Positions 1-8,598 of a stretch of 64,000 nucleotides of DNA are shown in pieces. Source of the DNA: Treponema sp. GTDB taxonomy: Bacteria > Spirochaetota > Spirochaetia > Treponematales > Breznakiellaceae. The stretch is from contig WQZG01000004.1 in assembly GCA_009780855.1 (NCBI GenBank), positions 1-64,000 on the forward strand. Reading direction: 5' to 3'. Every line of letters starts with the position of its first letter. Position 1 is the first letter of the stretch. The position numbers and the translations under genes are program-made. The notes beneath the pieces are model-generated. The model was given only the letters and a program-made list of their open reading frames with translations, was not told where the DNA came from and did no database searches.

Positions 1-499
1 AAAGCCCCGGCGGCTGCAGGGCCAAATCCATATAAAACTGCTGGGAGCCCCGTATAAACTGAAGCTGTTCAAACGGGCGCGGACAGCAGCCGGACATTAC
101 AAATTTTTGGGTACCGGCGCAAAAACGGTTTACTTCTTCAATATCAAAACTTAGCCATTCGGCAGGAAAATGAACCCTGCTGATGTCGTCCCAGTTTTCG
201 TCTTCGGCCTGCACTATCGGTTCTTTAACTTCCCCATGAACGCCGCGCTGGATATTTAAGAACCGGCAGCCCCACCCGTCAGCAGATTCGCCGGCCTCAT
301 ACGGGTCCCCGTGCGCTATTCCCTTTTGCGCGTACGAAAAAACCGGGCCGGTTATGTCCGCCGGGAAATCTTGTGTAATGGAGCGGTATTCGGCCGGGTA
401 AGTATTTTCCGCCCAGGGCAAAGCCCAAAGCTGCCGCGGCGCCCGGCCGTCGGTGTTGCGGAATTCAAGCGTCCGGTAAACCAGTTCGCGGGATGTCAT
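1..499 (-). CDS. URO-D family protein, 3'-truncated by window edge
   Basis: Reading the minus strand from an ATG at 499 gives an open frame that runs off the window. It is absent from the ORF track because it has no stop here. The N-terminus (MTSRELVYRTLEFRNTDGRA) has the start typical of uroporphyrinogen-decarboxylase superfamily proteins (SRELV..TL.F...DR.P), as in the two URO-D-like genes at 32.6-35.8 kb. About 166 residues are visible. Members include true HemE and also cobalamin/corrinoid-linked methyltransferases (MtaA, CmuA). This one lacks obvious HemE signatures, so the substrate is unknown. It lies 39 nt downstream of the serine hydrolase on the same strand and could be cotranscribed with it. 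Confidence 0.75.
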   Translation of the reverse strand, partial: MTSRELVYRTLEFRNTDGRAPRQLWALPWAENTYPAEYRSITQDFPADITGPVFSYAQKGIAHGDPYEAGESADGWGCRFLNIQRGVHGEVKEPIVQAEDENWDDISRVHFPAEWLSFDIEEVNRFCAGTQKFVMSGCCPRPFEQLQFIRGSQQFYMDLALQPPGL

Positions 500-538
500 T
501 TTTTTATCACCGATTCAGTCATCGATTCAGTCTCCGGT

Positions 539-1750
539 TCAATCATCTATCGCGCTGTAGACGGTCTGGACAAAACCGCGCTGCAGATCGCTGTTTATCC
601 CGGATACAAGCTGGATAAAGAACAGCGCGACCATGTCTTCGGTTGGATCCACCAGGTAATAGGTTCCCATAAAGCCGTCCCATGCCCATTCGCCGGCCGA
701 GCCGTTAAGACCGGCGGCCGCTGTGTCCAGCATGGTCCTTACTCCCAGGCCGTAACCGTAGCCGCCCATGTGGCCAAAGAACGAAGGCCTGAGCCTTTTT
801 TCGTCAACGTGGTTGGCCCGGATTAACTCGATGGTTTTACGGGACAAAATACGCTCATCACCAAGTCTGCCGTTGTTCAGCAGCATTTGGGCGTAAAGGG
901 CGCAGTCGGCCATGGTGGAACAAAGTCCGCCGCCGCCGGATTCAAAGGCCGGCGGATTCGGCGATGCGTTGTCGCCTTCAGCATCGTTGATTTCTACAAG
1001 GCCCTTGGGTCCAAGGTTGTAGGGTTTTACAACCCGGTTTTGTTTTTCTTCCGGAACATAGAAGGCCGTATCTTTAATACCAAGCGGTTCAAAAATGGTC
1101 TCCGCCAAATACTGGCTCAATTTTTTACCGGAAATAACTTCTATAAGGCGGCCAAGCACATCGTGGGAAAATCCGTACATCCATTGATCCCCGGGATGGA
1201 AGCAAAGCGGAATTTTGGCCGCCTCGTCCACCATTTTCCCGGTATTCCAGGGTTTGCCTTTTTTGGCGTCCCTTGCAGCGGCATGGTTAATCTCGGCAAG
1301 CTGCCGGGCGGTATAGGAAGAATCCCCGGGATACGGAATTCCGGAAGTCATGGTAAAAAGATTTTCAAAAGTTATCGGCCGTTTTGCGGGGACCAGTTTG
1401 ATAATTCCCCTTTCGTCAGACTCCGCGACTTTTATGTCCTTAAAGGCCGGCAAAAAATCGGCGATATTCTGGTGCAGCCTAAAACAGGCTTTTTCGTAGA
1501 GGGTCATTGCCGCGGCAATCGTAAAAGTTTTACTCATCGACCAGATGCGGTAGATATTGTCGTTTTCCAGCTTCGCGGTTTTTTCGCGATCCCTCATTCC
1601 AAAACTGGAACAATAAGCTTCCTCGCCGCGCCGTACAATCATACCGGCGGCGCCCGCAACTTTGCCCTGATCTACAATGCGCTGCAGATACGCGTCAATA
1701 TTCTTTAACCGTTTGGGGCAAAGCCCGCTTTTATTGTTGGTGGTTTTCAT
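539..1750 (-). CDS. Serine hydrolase, beta-lactamase/EstB family
   Basis: A 403-residue protein from the ATG at 1750; the ORF track extends upstream to a TTG. The S-x-x-K motif reads SMSK, within RIWSMSKTFTIAAAM, and supplies the nucleophilic Ser and general-base Lys of class C beta-lactamase/EstB-type hydrolases. The later YGFS segment is in the place of the family Tyr motif. The length suits stand-alone esterase or D-aminopeptidase members. No signal peptide is seen, so a cytoplasmic esterase or peptidase is likelier than an antibiotic-inactivating enzyme. No clear ribosome binding site precedes either candidate start. It is divergent from the amidohydrolase at 1824, sharing an AT-rich 73-nt gap. 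Confidence 0.8.
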   Translation of the reverse strand: MKTTNNKSGLCPKRLKNIDAYLQRIVDQGKVAGAAGMIVRRGEEAYCSSFGMRDREKTAKLENDNIYRIWSMSKTFTIAAAMTLYEKACFRLHQNIADFLPAFKDIKVAESDERGIIKLVPAKRPITFENLFTMTSGIPYPGDSSYTARQLAEINHAAARDAKKGKPWNTGKMVDEAAKIPLCFHPGDQWMYGFSHDVLGRLIEVISGKKLSQYLAETIFEPLGIKDTAFYVPEEKQNRVVKPYNLGPKGLVEINDAEGDNASPNPPAFESGGGGLCSTMADCALYAQMLLNNGRLGDERILSRKTIELIRANHVDEKRLRPSFFGHMGGYGYGLGVRTMLDTAAAGLNGSAGEWAWDGFMGTYYLVDPTEDMVALFFIQLVSGINSDLQRGFVQTVYSAIDD

Positions 1751-1823
1751 GTTTAAATTATAAATTATACGATGAAAATAATCTATCAAAAAAAATAATT
1801 TATCAAAATTTTACAGGAGCCCA

Positions 1824-2945
1824 ATGATGAATAAATACTACGGTGATTATGAAATAACCGATGCCCACGTACATCCGTTTGGAGGCGCAGGCCTGCAAAA
1901 ATTTTTTAAGGCCGCAGATGATTATATAAATGAGGCGCAGGTTAAAGGTATTAATTTACTGTGCATAAACAACAACCGTTTTGGAACAGCGGGCGCTGAC
2001 CTGCTGTCCCTCGTGCTTAAAACAAAAGATTCGCGCTTTACGGTTTACTGCGGATTTGGGTACTGGATGAATACTATTCCCCATGACGGGCCTGGGTTAA
2101 AGGCGCAGCTTGAAACCTATATGGCCGCCGGTTTTGACGGCCTCAAGATGCTGGAAGGCAAGCCAACAGAGAGGGCGATAAGCAAACTAAGGCTGGACGA
2201 TCCCTGCTACGACAGCGCCTTTGACCTGCTGGAAAAGACGGGCTTTCATATACTAAGCCATGTCAATGATCCGGAAGAATTTTGGGACCCAAAATTATGT
2301 CCAAAATGGGCCAACGGAGGTGAAGGCGGTTACTGGGACGCTTCAAAATACCTGACCAAAGAACAGCACTACACAGAAAGCGAAAATCTCCTTGCCCGTC
2401 ATCCCAAAATAAATATAACTTATGCCCACGCGTATTTTTTATCAAACTATCCGGACAGGATGGCTGCGCTGTTTGACAAATACCCCAATGTCAGCGTTGA
2501 CCTGACGCCGGGAATAGAAATGTACGACGGGTTTACAAAACAATACAAACGCTGGCGCGAAATTTTTATTACGTATCAGGACAGATTCCTTTTTGGCACC
2601 GATAACGTAATCAATCCCCTGGGCGCAAGCCCCATAACCCATGATGGCAGTTATTGCCAAAAAATTGCGAACGAGACCCGTTTCCTTACGACCGCAGACG
2701 AGTTTGAAGCCTGGGGTTATAAACTTAAGGGACTGGGCCTGCCAAAAGAAGTATCGGCCAAAATACTGTCAAAAAATTTTTTAAGGCTGCGCGGAGAACC
2801 TAAACCTGTTAACAGGGAAGCAGCCGCCGCTTACGGACAGGCAATGCTTAAAGAAACCCAAAGCAGAACCGACATTGACGCATTGCAGATAAAAGACATT
2901 GCCGATACAATAGCATCATGGATACCGGGCAGCTCATCTATATAA
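1824..2945 (+). CDS. Amidohydrolase-family metal-dependent hydrolase
   Basis: A 373-residue TIM-barrel hydrolase of the amidohydrolase_2 type. The N-terminal metal motif is DAHVHPF (HxH), further His candidates lie mid-protein (LSHVND, YAHAYF), and FLFGTDN holds the late conserved Asp. Start ATG 1824 follows an AGGAG-type site at about 8 nt. ACMSD, 2-pyrone-4,6-dicarboxylate hydrolases and related decarboxylases belong to this group, and the substrate cannot be assigned. The 3' end overlaps the next small gene by 28 nt, so the two are probably cotranscribed. Confidence 0.75.
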   Translation: MMNKYYGDYEITDAHVHPFGGAGLQKFFKAADDYINEAQVKGINLLCINNNRFGTAGADLLSLVLKTKDSRFTVYCGFGYWMNTIPHDGPGLKAQLETYMAAGFDGLKMLEGKPTERAISKLRLDDPCYDSAFDLLEKTGFHILSHVNDPEEFWDPKLCPKWANGGEGGYWDASKYLTKEQHYTESENLLARHPKINITYAHAYFLSNYPDRMAALFDKYPNVSVDLTPGIEMYDGFTKQYKRWREIFITYQDRFLFGTDNVINPLGASPITHDGSYCQKIANETRFLTTADEFEAWGYKLKGLGLPKEVSAKILSKNFLRLRGEPKPVNREAAAAYGQAMLKETQSRTDIDALQIKDIADTIASWIPGSSSI

Positions 2946-3220
2946 CAAGCCGTTTATCACTTGGCGCTTTGGCGGCATTTCTGGCTATCCTGCTTTGGTC
3001 CAAAACCAGGGATGTAGCCTGGATGCTCATGGTAATCGGCGCGATAGCCGCCTATGTAGAAACTGTTTATTCCATTCTTGAAATGTTTGGGATTACCGGC
3101 AGCAACCTTGTTTCCATAGGCTCGGTTCCGGTTGTTTCAATCGTACTTCCAGGCCTTCCAACCCTGTTTTTTATAGCCGCTTTTGCGGTTATGGTCGCAA
3201 GAAAATACCGCCGGCGTTAG
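2918..3220 (+). CDS. Small membrane protein, unknown function
   Basis: A 100-residue protein with about three hydrophobic segments (residues 8-25, 33-53, 66-92) and a basic C-terminus (ARKYRRR). It overlaps the amidohydrolase by 28 nt in another frame. The regular hydrophobic pattern and the tight link to the following membrane protein support a real gene. I do not recognise a family. Confidence 0.55.
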   Translation: MDTGQLIYITSRLSLGALAAFLAILLWSKTRDVAWMLMVIGAIAAYVETVYSILEMFGITGSNLVSIGSVPVVSIVLPGLPTLFFIAAFAVMVARKYRRR

Positions 3221-3226
3221 CAACAG

Positions 3227-3448
3227 ATGAAGTTAATTATTATCGGGTTAATTGTTATTGCCGCGGCAATAATCGCCTGCATCCCCGGCGGTCTGGGGTG
3301 GTGGGATGAGGTCCTGCATTTTCTGCGCGGCGGTCTGCCGGTTGCCGCCATATTCCTGGGATTAGCCGCGGTATTTTTCGGTATTAAAGATATAAAAAAA
3401 AAGCTGGCCGGTAAAAAACCAGCTGAAAAAAAACCTGTTACTAAATAA
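3227..3448 (+). CDS. Small two-TM membrane protein with Lys-rich tail
   Basis: A 73-residue protein with hydrophobic helices at about residues 3-22 and 34-52, then a strongly basic, Lys/Pro-rich tail (KKLAGKKPAEKKPVTK). It begins 6 nt after the previous small membrane gene and is probably in the same transcript. Function not recognised. It ends 23 nt from the convergent yhfT, and no strong terminator hairpin is seen between them. Confidence 0.55.
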   Translation: MKLIIIGLIVIAAAIIACIPGGLGWWDEVLHFLRGGLPVAAIFLGLAAVFFGIKDIKKKLAGKKPAEKKPVTK

Positions 3449-3471
3449 CCTGGCGGTATAAATCCTTAAAT

Positions 3472-4788
3472 CTACTTTGGGAACAACCCTGTCAGATGCA
3501 GAATATTCACAATAATGCCCATGCTGATCGCGCCGATGGGGCCTATTGCCATACCGGATATTGGTTTTTTCGAATTCTGGTTTAATAAATAAAGACCTGT
3601 TACCCAGATAAAACCAATGTTCGAGGCAATGGCATTGGCGGCAATCATACCGCCCACAAGCAATGATATATCAAGTACTTTGCTTATGGCGGTGCGGGAA
3701 TTATCGCTCAGTTCCTTCATACCCGGGAAACGGTCAAGTCCTTTGGCCAGGTACCCCAAAAGCAATATTTCAATAACCATTATAAGCGCGCCCGCAAGGA
3801 AAGATCCAACAAGGCCTGCGATACCCAGGTTGATAAAAAGCAGAGCAGGCACGTAAACGGCGTTGGTTCCGGCAGGAGAATAAATGCCTGTAATTATGGC
3901 AGTTGTCATTACAATGGGAATAAATCCAAGACAGCGGATCAGGGCGGCAATGGCGGCTTCACCGTATCTGCCCTGGGCCGTAAAAGCCTGGGAAGCCGGG
4001 CCTTCGGCAACAAGAAGAAGTGTCGCGGCGGCCGCAACGATGCCGCCGGAAAATGCAAGTAAAAGGATGTTCTTTTTAATACGGTCAATATTTTTTCCAA
4101 ATACGGCAAAAGTTTCCTTTGCGCTTCCAGCCGTTTTTTTGGAAAATCTGATTGCAAAAAAAATCATGGCAATGACAGCAAAGAGCAGGGCCATTCCGTC
4201 CGCGTTGAGGTCTATATTGATATTGCTGAACCGAAATTTTCCGTAAACAGCGGCGGCCTGCTTAACAAGCATGGTAAGCACTAGTACAATCAGGCCGTTT
4301 TTGGCGCTGGTCTGGTAAGCTATGGCAAGGGAAGGGAATACACAAAAAAGAATTATTACGAGGTTTCCGGCAGAAGCCAGATTATCCGTAAACGGGATCG
4401 GCAGCAGGGCAAACAGATTAATTAATCCCTGCATCAAAAACATCAGAATAACGCCAAAAACAGCGCCGGTTCCCGCGGAGAAAAACAGGCCCTTCCTGTC
4501 ATCTTTAAACAAAGCCCCGATAATATCGCAGGCCAGCAGTATCGTATGTGCAATAATGATCCGGCCTGCAATTGAGACCGGCAGGCCAAAAGTTATTATA
4601 AGATAAAATGAAAGCGCAAAGCTGGTTGAAAAAAGGGTTTTTCTGTCTGTCTGATTGTCCAAATAAGATCGATACAGCGTCCTGGCGCCGTCGCTAAAGA
4701 CGGCAATATTCCTGTTTGCAAGAAACGCGGCGGTACCGCCAAGTAAAGCCATGACAATAATAGTCAGGGCATTAATTTGATAAATCAA
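3472..4788 (-). CDS. yhfT: YhfT-family membrane transporter-like protein
   Basis: A 438-residue polytopic membrane protein with 10 or more hydrophobic segments, the length of E. coli YhfT. Assignment rests on the hydrophobic profile plus placement beside yhfU, yhfY, yhfZ, php, yhfS and yhfX, which are the yhf cluster neighbours in E. coli. YhfT is thought to be a transporter, but its substrate is unknown. It is transcribed leftward, 19 nt after yhfU, and separated from the rest of the cluster by the divergent promoter region. Confidence 0.85.
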   Translation of the reverse strand: MIYQINALTIIVMALLGGTAAFLANRNIAVFSDGARTLYRSYLDNQTDRKTLFSTSFALSFYLIITFGLPVSIAGRIIIAHTILLACDIIGALFKDDRKGLFFSAGTGAVFGVILMFLMQGLINLFALLPIPFTDNLASAGNLVIILFCVFPSLAIAYQTSAKNGLIVLVLTMLVKQAAAVYGKFRFSNINIDLNADGMALLFAVIAMIFFAIRFSKKTAGSAKETFAVFGKNIDRIKKNILLLAFSGGIVAAAATLLLVAEGPASQAFTAQGRYGEAAIAALIRCLGFIPIVMTTAIITGIYSPAGTNAVYVPALLFINLGIAGLVGSFLAGALIMVIEILLLGYLAKGLDRFPGMKELSDNSRTAISKVLDISLLVGGMIAANAIASNIGFIWVTGLYLLNQNSKKPISGMAIGPIGAISMGIIVNILHLTGLFPK

Positions 4789-4807
4789 CTATTTATGGTT
4801 ATCCTTT

Positions 4808-5170
4808 TTAACTATCTTTTTCCGTGATTGCTTTAATAATGGCCGGCACTACTTTTTCCGCGTCATAATTGACAAAACCAAAAGCAACCTTGCCTGCCCT
4901 TACCTCCGCGTTTATTTCTTCCTGGCCAAGAACTTTTCCTGCCATGCTGACTGTAATGCATTTTTCCCTGCCCAAAAGGCCGGTTGCTATGCCAAGGGCG
5001 CCGCCGGCTCCGGTGGCGCATGAACCAAAATAATAATCCGCTTCCTTGTTCTTCATTGCCATGGTCGCTTCAATATCGCTCATTACGCCAACTTCCGATT
5101 GAGGCGAATATTTCCTGAGCAATTCCGCAATTATTTTTTTATCCATCTGTCCGCCGACTACAAATTTCAT
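4808..5170 (-). CDS. yhfU: YhfU family protein (DUF2620)
   Basis: A 120-residue protein from ATG 5170 (MKFVVGG); the ORF track adds seven residues upstream. It resembles E. coli YhfU: an Asp/Glu-rich segment, then a DYYFGSCATGAGGALGIA block close to the YhfU DYYIGACNTGAG region, and a C-terminal KVAFGF segment. Molecular function is unknown (DUF2620). It is the first gene of the leftward yhfU-yhfT pair. No strong ribosome binding site is seen at either start. Confidence 0.88.
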   Translation of the reverse strand: MKFVVGGQMDKKIIAELLRKYSPQSEVGVMSDIEATMAMKNKEADYYFGSCATGAGGALGIATGLLGREKCITVSMAGKVLGQEEINAEVRAGKVAFGFVNYDAEKVVPAIIKAITEKDS

Positions 5171-5253
5171 TATGATTAATCGTATGACCATTTAAACAAA
5201 TCTGTCAAGTAAAACCAAATTACACCAAAATACGCAAAAAATCGAAAAATTTG

Positions 5254-5283
5254 TTGACATAAAGAGACTAAACTGTCTATTAT
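5254..5283 (+). promoter_or_regulatory. Sigma70-type promoter for yhfY operon
   Basis: A perfect -35 TTGACA (5254-5259) and a -10 TATTAT (5278-5283) are separated by 18 nt. They lie about 50 nt upstream of the yhfY start in the gap between yhfU and yhfY. An AGAC..GTCT inverted repeat sits between the two boxes and could bind a regulator. Confidence 0.75.
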
Positions 5284-5286
5284 TAA

Positions 5287-5313
5287 TTATCAATATTCAG
5301 AATATTGAATAAT
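5287..5313. promoter_or_regulatory. Palindromic operator candidate downstream of yhf promoter
   Basis: A perfect 8-bp inverted repeat, CAATATTC-A-GAATATTG (5291-5307), extends outward as ATTAT/ATAAT with a one-base bulge. It lies just downstream of the -10 box, where a repressor would block transcription. YhfZ, a GntR-like protein encoded two genes later, is the obvious candidate ligand (inference). Confidence 0.55.
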
Positions 5314-5330
5314 GGGAACGGGAGTCTGCG

Positions 5331-5681
5331 ATGATATTTGACGAGCGCCTCCACATTTTATTGACAGGGAATGTAATTTCGGCGGAAGTTGAAACAACGG
5401 TAAGGAGGGTCATAGAAAGACTGCAGGACTGCTGGCAAATCCAGCTTACGGAAGAAAATGGCGGCAGGATGGTGACTCATCTGGCAATGGCGCTGATGCG
5501 TATAGAACGCGGAGAGGAAATCAGGGCGCCGGAGAAGGATATACTGGAAGAGTTCGAGAATCTGGATATTTTTCCTGTCTCCCAAACTATAGTACAGGAC
5601 CTTATTGACTGGACGCCGATGAATCTGCCCAAAGCCGAACAGGATTATTTGACGGTAAACATCTGCCTGTTACTGAATTAA
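5331..5681 (+). CDS. yhfY: YhfY, PRD-domain protein
   Basis: A 116-residue single PTS-regulation domain (PRD), the same size class as E. coli YhfY. The conserved His is in MVTHLAMALMRIERGE, matching the PRD pattern HLA.A..R. PRDs are phosphorylated on His by HPr or EIIB and usually sit in antiterminators or activators. Here the domain is free-standing. It starts after GGGAACGGGAG, and is the first gene of the rightward operon. The same operon encodes an HPr and an Enzyme I, which makes phosphorylation by that pair plausible. Confidence 0.87.
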   Translation: MIFDERLHILLTGNVISAEVETTVRRVIERLQDCWQIQLTEENGGRMVTHLAMALMRIERGEEIRAPEKDILEEFENLDIFPVSQTIVQDLIDWTPMNLPKAEQDYLTVNICLLLN

Positions 5682-5706
5682 AAATTTTTATTAAAATAAT
5701 AAAAAA

Positions 5707-6624
5707 ATGAATACAGAAAAAAAATTATTAAATAAAAACGCGCAGGCCATAATTAAACTTTCCGGAACCCTTGGCCGGTACCGGAGGGGAGACAGACTGC
5801 CGAGGGTGAGTGATTTGGCCCGGGAAATCGGGCTGTCGGTGGGAACAACAGAGTACGGTCTAAATTATCTAAGGGAAAAAGATGTAATAACAGTAACTTC
5901 CAAAGGCCACCTGGGATCATTCATAGAAAAAATTGATTACGAAAAACTCCCGGATCTTTCCGGCAATAATGTCATGGCCTGCGTTATGCCCCTGCCCTAC
6001 TCCCTGCGCTACGAAGGGCTGGCAACAGCGTTCTGCGAACTGGGCAACCAAACCGGCAAATTTTTTCTCGCCTTTATGAACGGATCAAGCCGGCGGATCA
6101 AGGCATTGACCGGGAAACGTTATGACTGCGCCCTGGTATCGCGGATGGCGGCGGATGAGGCGATTTCACAGGGCTGCCAGATAGAAGTCGCGGTCGATTA
6201 CGGACCCCGCTCTTACCTGGAAACCCATGTACTGGTACACCGCACCAAAACGCCCGGCAGAATCCGCACTATAGGCCTGGACAGCGAATCGCTGGATCAA
6301 AAACTGCTTTCCAGGTCATTCCTTGCTATGCATCCGGGGGTAAAAGTTGTAAACCTTCCCTACACAAATATTATAAGAAGGCTGCTTGAGGGTGATGTGG
6401 ACGCGACCATCTGGAATCTTGATTACATCAGGGAACACCAGCCTTTGCTCCAGTTTACAAATCTGCAATTGCCGCAAACGGAACTTGCCATGACACAGGC
6501 GGCCCTGATAATACGGCTTGGAGACGCTGCGGCGCAAAATTATTTTACGGCCCGTTTTCCAAAAAGTAAAATTTTAAAAACACAGGAAGCTGTATTTAAC
6601 CTGCGCCGTCTTCCGGAATATTAA
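5707..6624 (+). CDS. yhfZ: YhfZ, GntR-like regulator with ligand-binding domain
   Basis: A 305-residue protein. Residues about 20-70 form a GntR-like winged helix (RGDRLPRVSDLAREIGLSVG, then a wing with G-x-GS). Residues about 90-300 match the YhfZ C-terminal domain, a periplasmic-binding-protein-like fold with MPLPYSLRYEGLA near its start, as in E. coli. Probably a transcription regulator sensing the pathway metabolite. No clear ribosome binding site is seen, so coupling to yhfY is possible (25-nt gap). Confidence 0.88.
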   Translation: MNTEKKLLNKNAQAIIKLSGTLGRYRRGDRLPRVSDLAREIGLSVGTTEYGLNYLREKDVITVTSKGHLGSFIEKIDYEKLPDLSGNNVMACVMPLPYSLRYEGLATAFCELGNQTGKFFLAFMNGSSRRIKALTGKRYDCALVSRMAADEAISQGCQIEVAVDYGPRSYLETHVLVHRTKTPGRIRTIGLDSESLDQKLLSRSFLAMHPGVKVVNLPYTNIIRRLLEGDVDATIWNLDYIREHQPLLQFTNLQLPQTELAMTQAALIIRLGDAAAQNYFTARFPKSKILKTQEAVFNLRRLPEY

Positions 6625-6626
6625 AC

Positions 6627-7505
6627 TTGTTTGGGGCGCCAATGACTTACATGCATGAACACCTGCGCATAGACCTGTCCGGCAAAAAAAATGATCCTGA
6701 TTGTCTATTGGATCAATTCAGCCTTATTAAAGATGAATTGCTGGATTTAGCAGGCAGGGGTGTAAACAGAATAGTTGACATGTCATGCCGGGGAATGGGA
6801 CGCGATTACGGTTACCTGGATCGCATGGAAAAAAAAACCGGAATCAATATTATTATTTCAACAGGTTTTTACAAGGATCCATTTTTACCTTCCATAGTTG
6901 AAAACTCCGGTACAAAGGAATTATCCGCGCTGATGATCGGTGACATTGAAAACGGCGCGGAAGACAGCGGCCGCAGGGCTCAAATTATCGGCGAAATAGG
7001 AACCAGCTTAAATCAAATAACGGCCGGCGAGGAGAAAGTCTTTTGCGCGGCCGCGATAGCCCACGAAAAAACCGGTGTTCCGGTATCAACCCACACGACG
7101 CTGGGAACCATGGGCCCGCAGCAGATAACATTATTAAAAAAACACGGCGTAACCCCGGGAAAAATAATTTTGGGGCATCTGGATCTTGCCGGTGATATAG
7201 ACCTGATATTAAAAGCTCTGGACTGCGGCGTCTATGTTGAATTTGACACAATCGGTAAAATCAAATATCTTCCCGATCAAACGCGCGCACAGTTCATCAG
7301 GGCATGCTGCGGCAGGGGATATCAAAAGCAGCTTTTATTATCCATGGACATAACCAGGCGCAGCCATTTAAAAGCGAACGGAGGCCCCGGATACGCGTAC
7401 CTGATTGACTCCTTTGTGCCCAAATTAAGACAGGCAGGTGTTTCACAGGCAGCCATTGATGATATGCTGATTAATAATCCTGACAGAATTTTAAACGGGG
7501 TTTAA
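6627..7505 (+). CDS. php: Php, phosphotriesterase homology protein
   Basis: A 292-residue TIM-barrel metal hydrolase of the phosphotriesterase homology family. Visible ligand motifs are HEH (MHEHLRIDL), the bridging carboxylate (IIGEIGTS), HTT, GHLD and the catalytic Asp (SMDITRRSHLKANGG), the last nearly identical to E. coli Php. The TTG start at 6627 gives an N-terminus close to the E. coli length; ATG 6642 is the alternative. Substrate unknown. It starts 2 nt after yhfZ. Confidence 0.88.
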   Translation: MFGAPMTYMHEHLRIDLSGKKNDPDCLLDQFSLIKDELLDLAGRGVNRIVDMSCRGMGRDYGYLDRMEKKTGINIIISTGFYKDPFLPSIVENSGTKELSALMIGDIENGAEDSGRRAQIIGEIGTSLNQITAGEEKVFCAAAIAHEKTGVPVSTHTTLGTMGPQQITLLKKHGVTPGKIILGHLDLAGDIDLILKALDCGVYVEFDTIGKIKYLPDQTRAQFIRACCGRGYQKQLLLSMDITRRSHLKANGGPGYAYLIDSFVPKLRQAGVSQAAIDDMLINNPDRILNGV

Positions 7506-7507
7506 AT

Positions 7508-8596
7508 ATGAAAACATTCCCTCTGCCCGCATTGAACCTTGAAGAAGCCGTTAAACGCCAGTTCGCGCTGGTTGACGCCGTCACACGTCATTTCAAAGGC
7601 GCGGAATTTTTGGCAGGAGGGGATCGCGGACTGGCGGCAGGTTTGGGACGGCCGGCGGCAACCCAAAAAACCGAAGAAGTCCTGGCTGATTTTTTTGAAC
7701 AGCAGGACGCAGTGCTTGTCCGCGGCGCGGGAACAGGATCGATTCGCTCGGCCCTTGCGGCGGCATTTAACTGCGGCGACAGTATTCTGGTTCACAATGC
7801 GCCGGTTTATCCGACTACCAAAGCCAGTATGCAGATGATGGGGCTTAAAACAACGGAGACCGATTTCAACGATATTCCCAAAGCCGCGTTTGATTATAAA
7901 GACTCCCCGGCCTCAGGCGCTCTGGTTCAGCTTGCCCGCCAAAAACCCGGTGATTCCTGCGATTACACCAGGCTAATCCCGGCGTTAAAGAAAATATCAG
8001 CCCAAAAACCGATTATTACCGATGATAATTACGCGGTGATGAGGGTGCCAAAGATCGGGTGCCAGGCCGGAGCGGACTTAAGCTGCTTCTCGCTTTTTAA
8101 ACTCCTGGGACCGGAAGGGATCGGATGTGTTGTTGGAAAACACGATCTTATCCAAAAAATCCGGGCAGCCCATTATTCAGGCGGGGTACAGGTCCAGGGG
8201 CCGGAGGCAATGGAAGCCCTTAGATCTCTGGTTTACACTCCGGTAGCTTTGGCGATCCAGGCGCAGGTCTGCGAAGAAACGGTCCGGCGGCTTTGCGGCG
8301 GGGAAGTAAAAGGCGTAAAAGACGCGTTTGTAGTCAACGCGCAGTCAAGGGTAATTATCGCTGAACTGGCAGATGACAATGCCGCGGCCGTAATCGAAAA
8401 AGCGGCTATTTTTGGGGCAGCGCCATATCCTGTAGGCGCGGAATCACGCTATGAAATAACGCCTTTGTTTTACAGGGTCTCCGGTACTTTTTTGGAAAAC
8501 GATCCAGGTTTGGCGTCCAGGATGATCAGAATTAACCCGATGAGGGCCGGAGCCGATACAATCATCTCGATACTCCGCAAAGCGCTGGATAAATAA
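7508..8596 (+). CDS. yhfS: YhfS, PLP-dependent aminotransferase-like enzyme
   Basis: A 362-residue fold-type I PLP protein, matching the length of E. coli YhfS. CFSLFKLLGPEGIGCVVG carries the likely PLP-binding Lys, preceded by the ITDDNYAV segment with the PLP-ring Asp. Related to cystathionine gamma-synthase/SelA-like enzymes; reaction unknown. It follows php by 2 nt. Its pairing with a racemase-like YhfX suggests an amino-acid or amino-phosphonate type substrate (inference). Confidence 0.87.
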   Translation: MKTFPLPALNLEEAVKRQFALVDAVTRHFKGAEFLAGGDRGLAAGLGRPAATQKTEEVLADFFEQQDAVLVRGAGTGSIRSALAAAFNCGDSILVHNAPVYPTTKASMQMMGLKTTETDFNDIPKAAFDYKDSPASGALVQLARQKPGDSCDYTRLIPALKKISAQKPIITDDNYAVMRVPKIGCQAGADLSCFSLFKLLGPEGIGCVVGKHDLIQKIRAAHYSGGVQVQGPEAMEALRSLVYTPVALAIQAQVCEETVRRLCGGEVKGVKDAFVVNAQSRVIIAELADDNAAAVIEKAAIFGAAPYPVGAESRYEITPLFYRVSGTFLENDPGLASRMIRINPMRAGADTIISILRKALDK

Positions 8597-8598
8597 TC

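Noticed and set aside
311-1708. Plus-strand ORFs of 171 and 273 residues
   Set aside because: They lie antisense to the URO-D and serine hydrolase genes, have no recognisable motifs and follow the GC-skewed third position of the real minus-strand frames.
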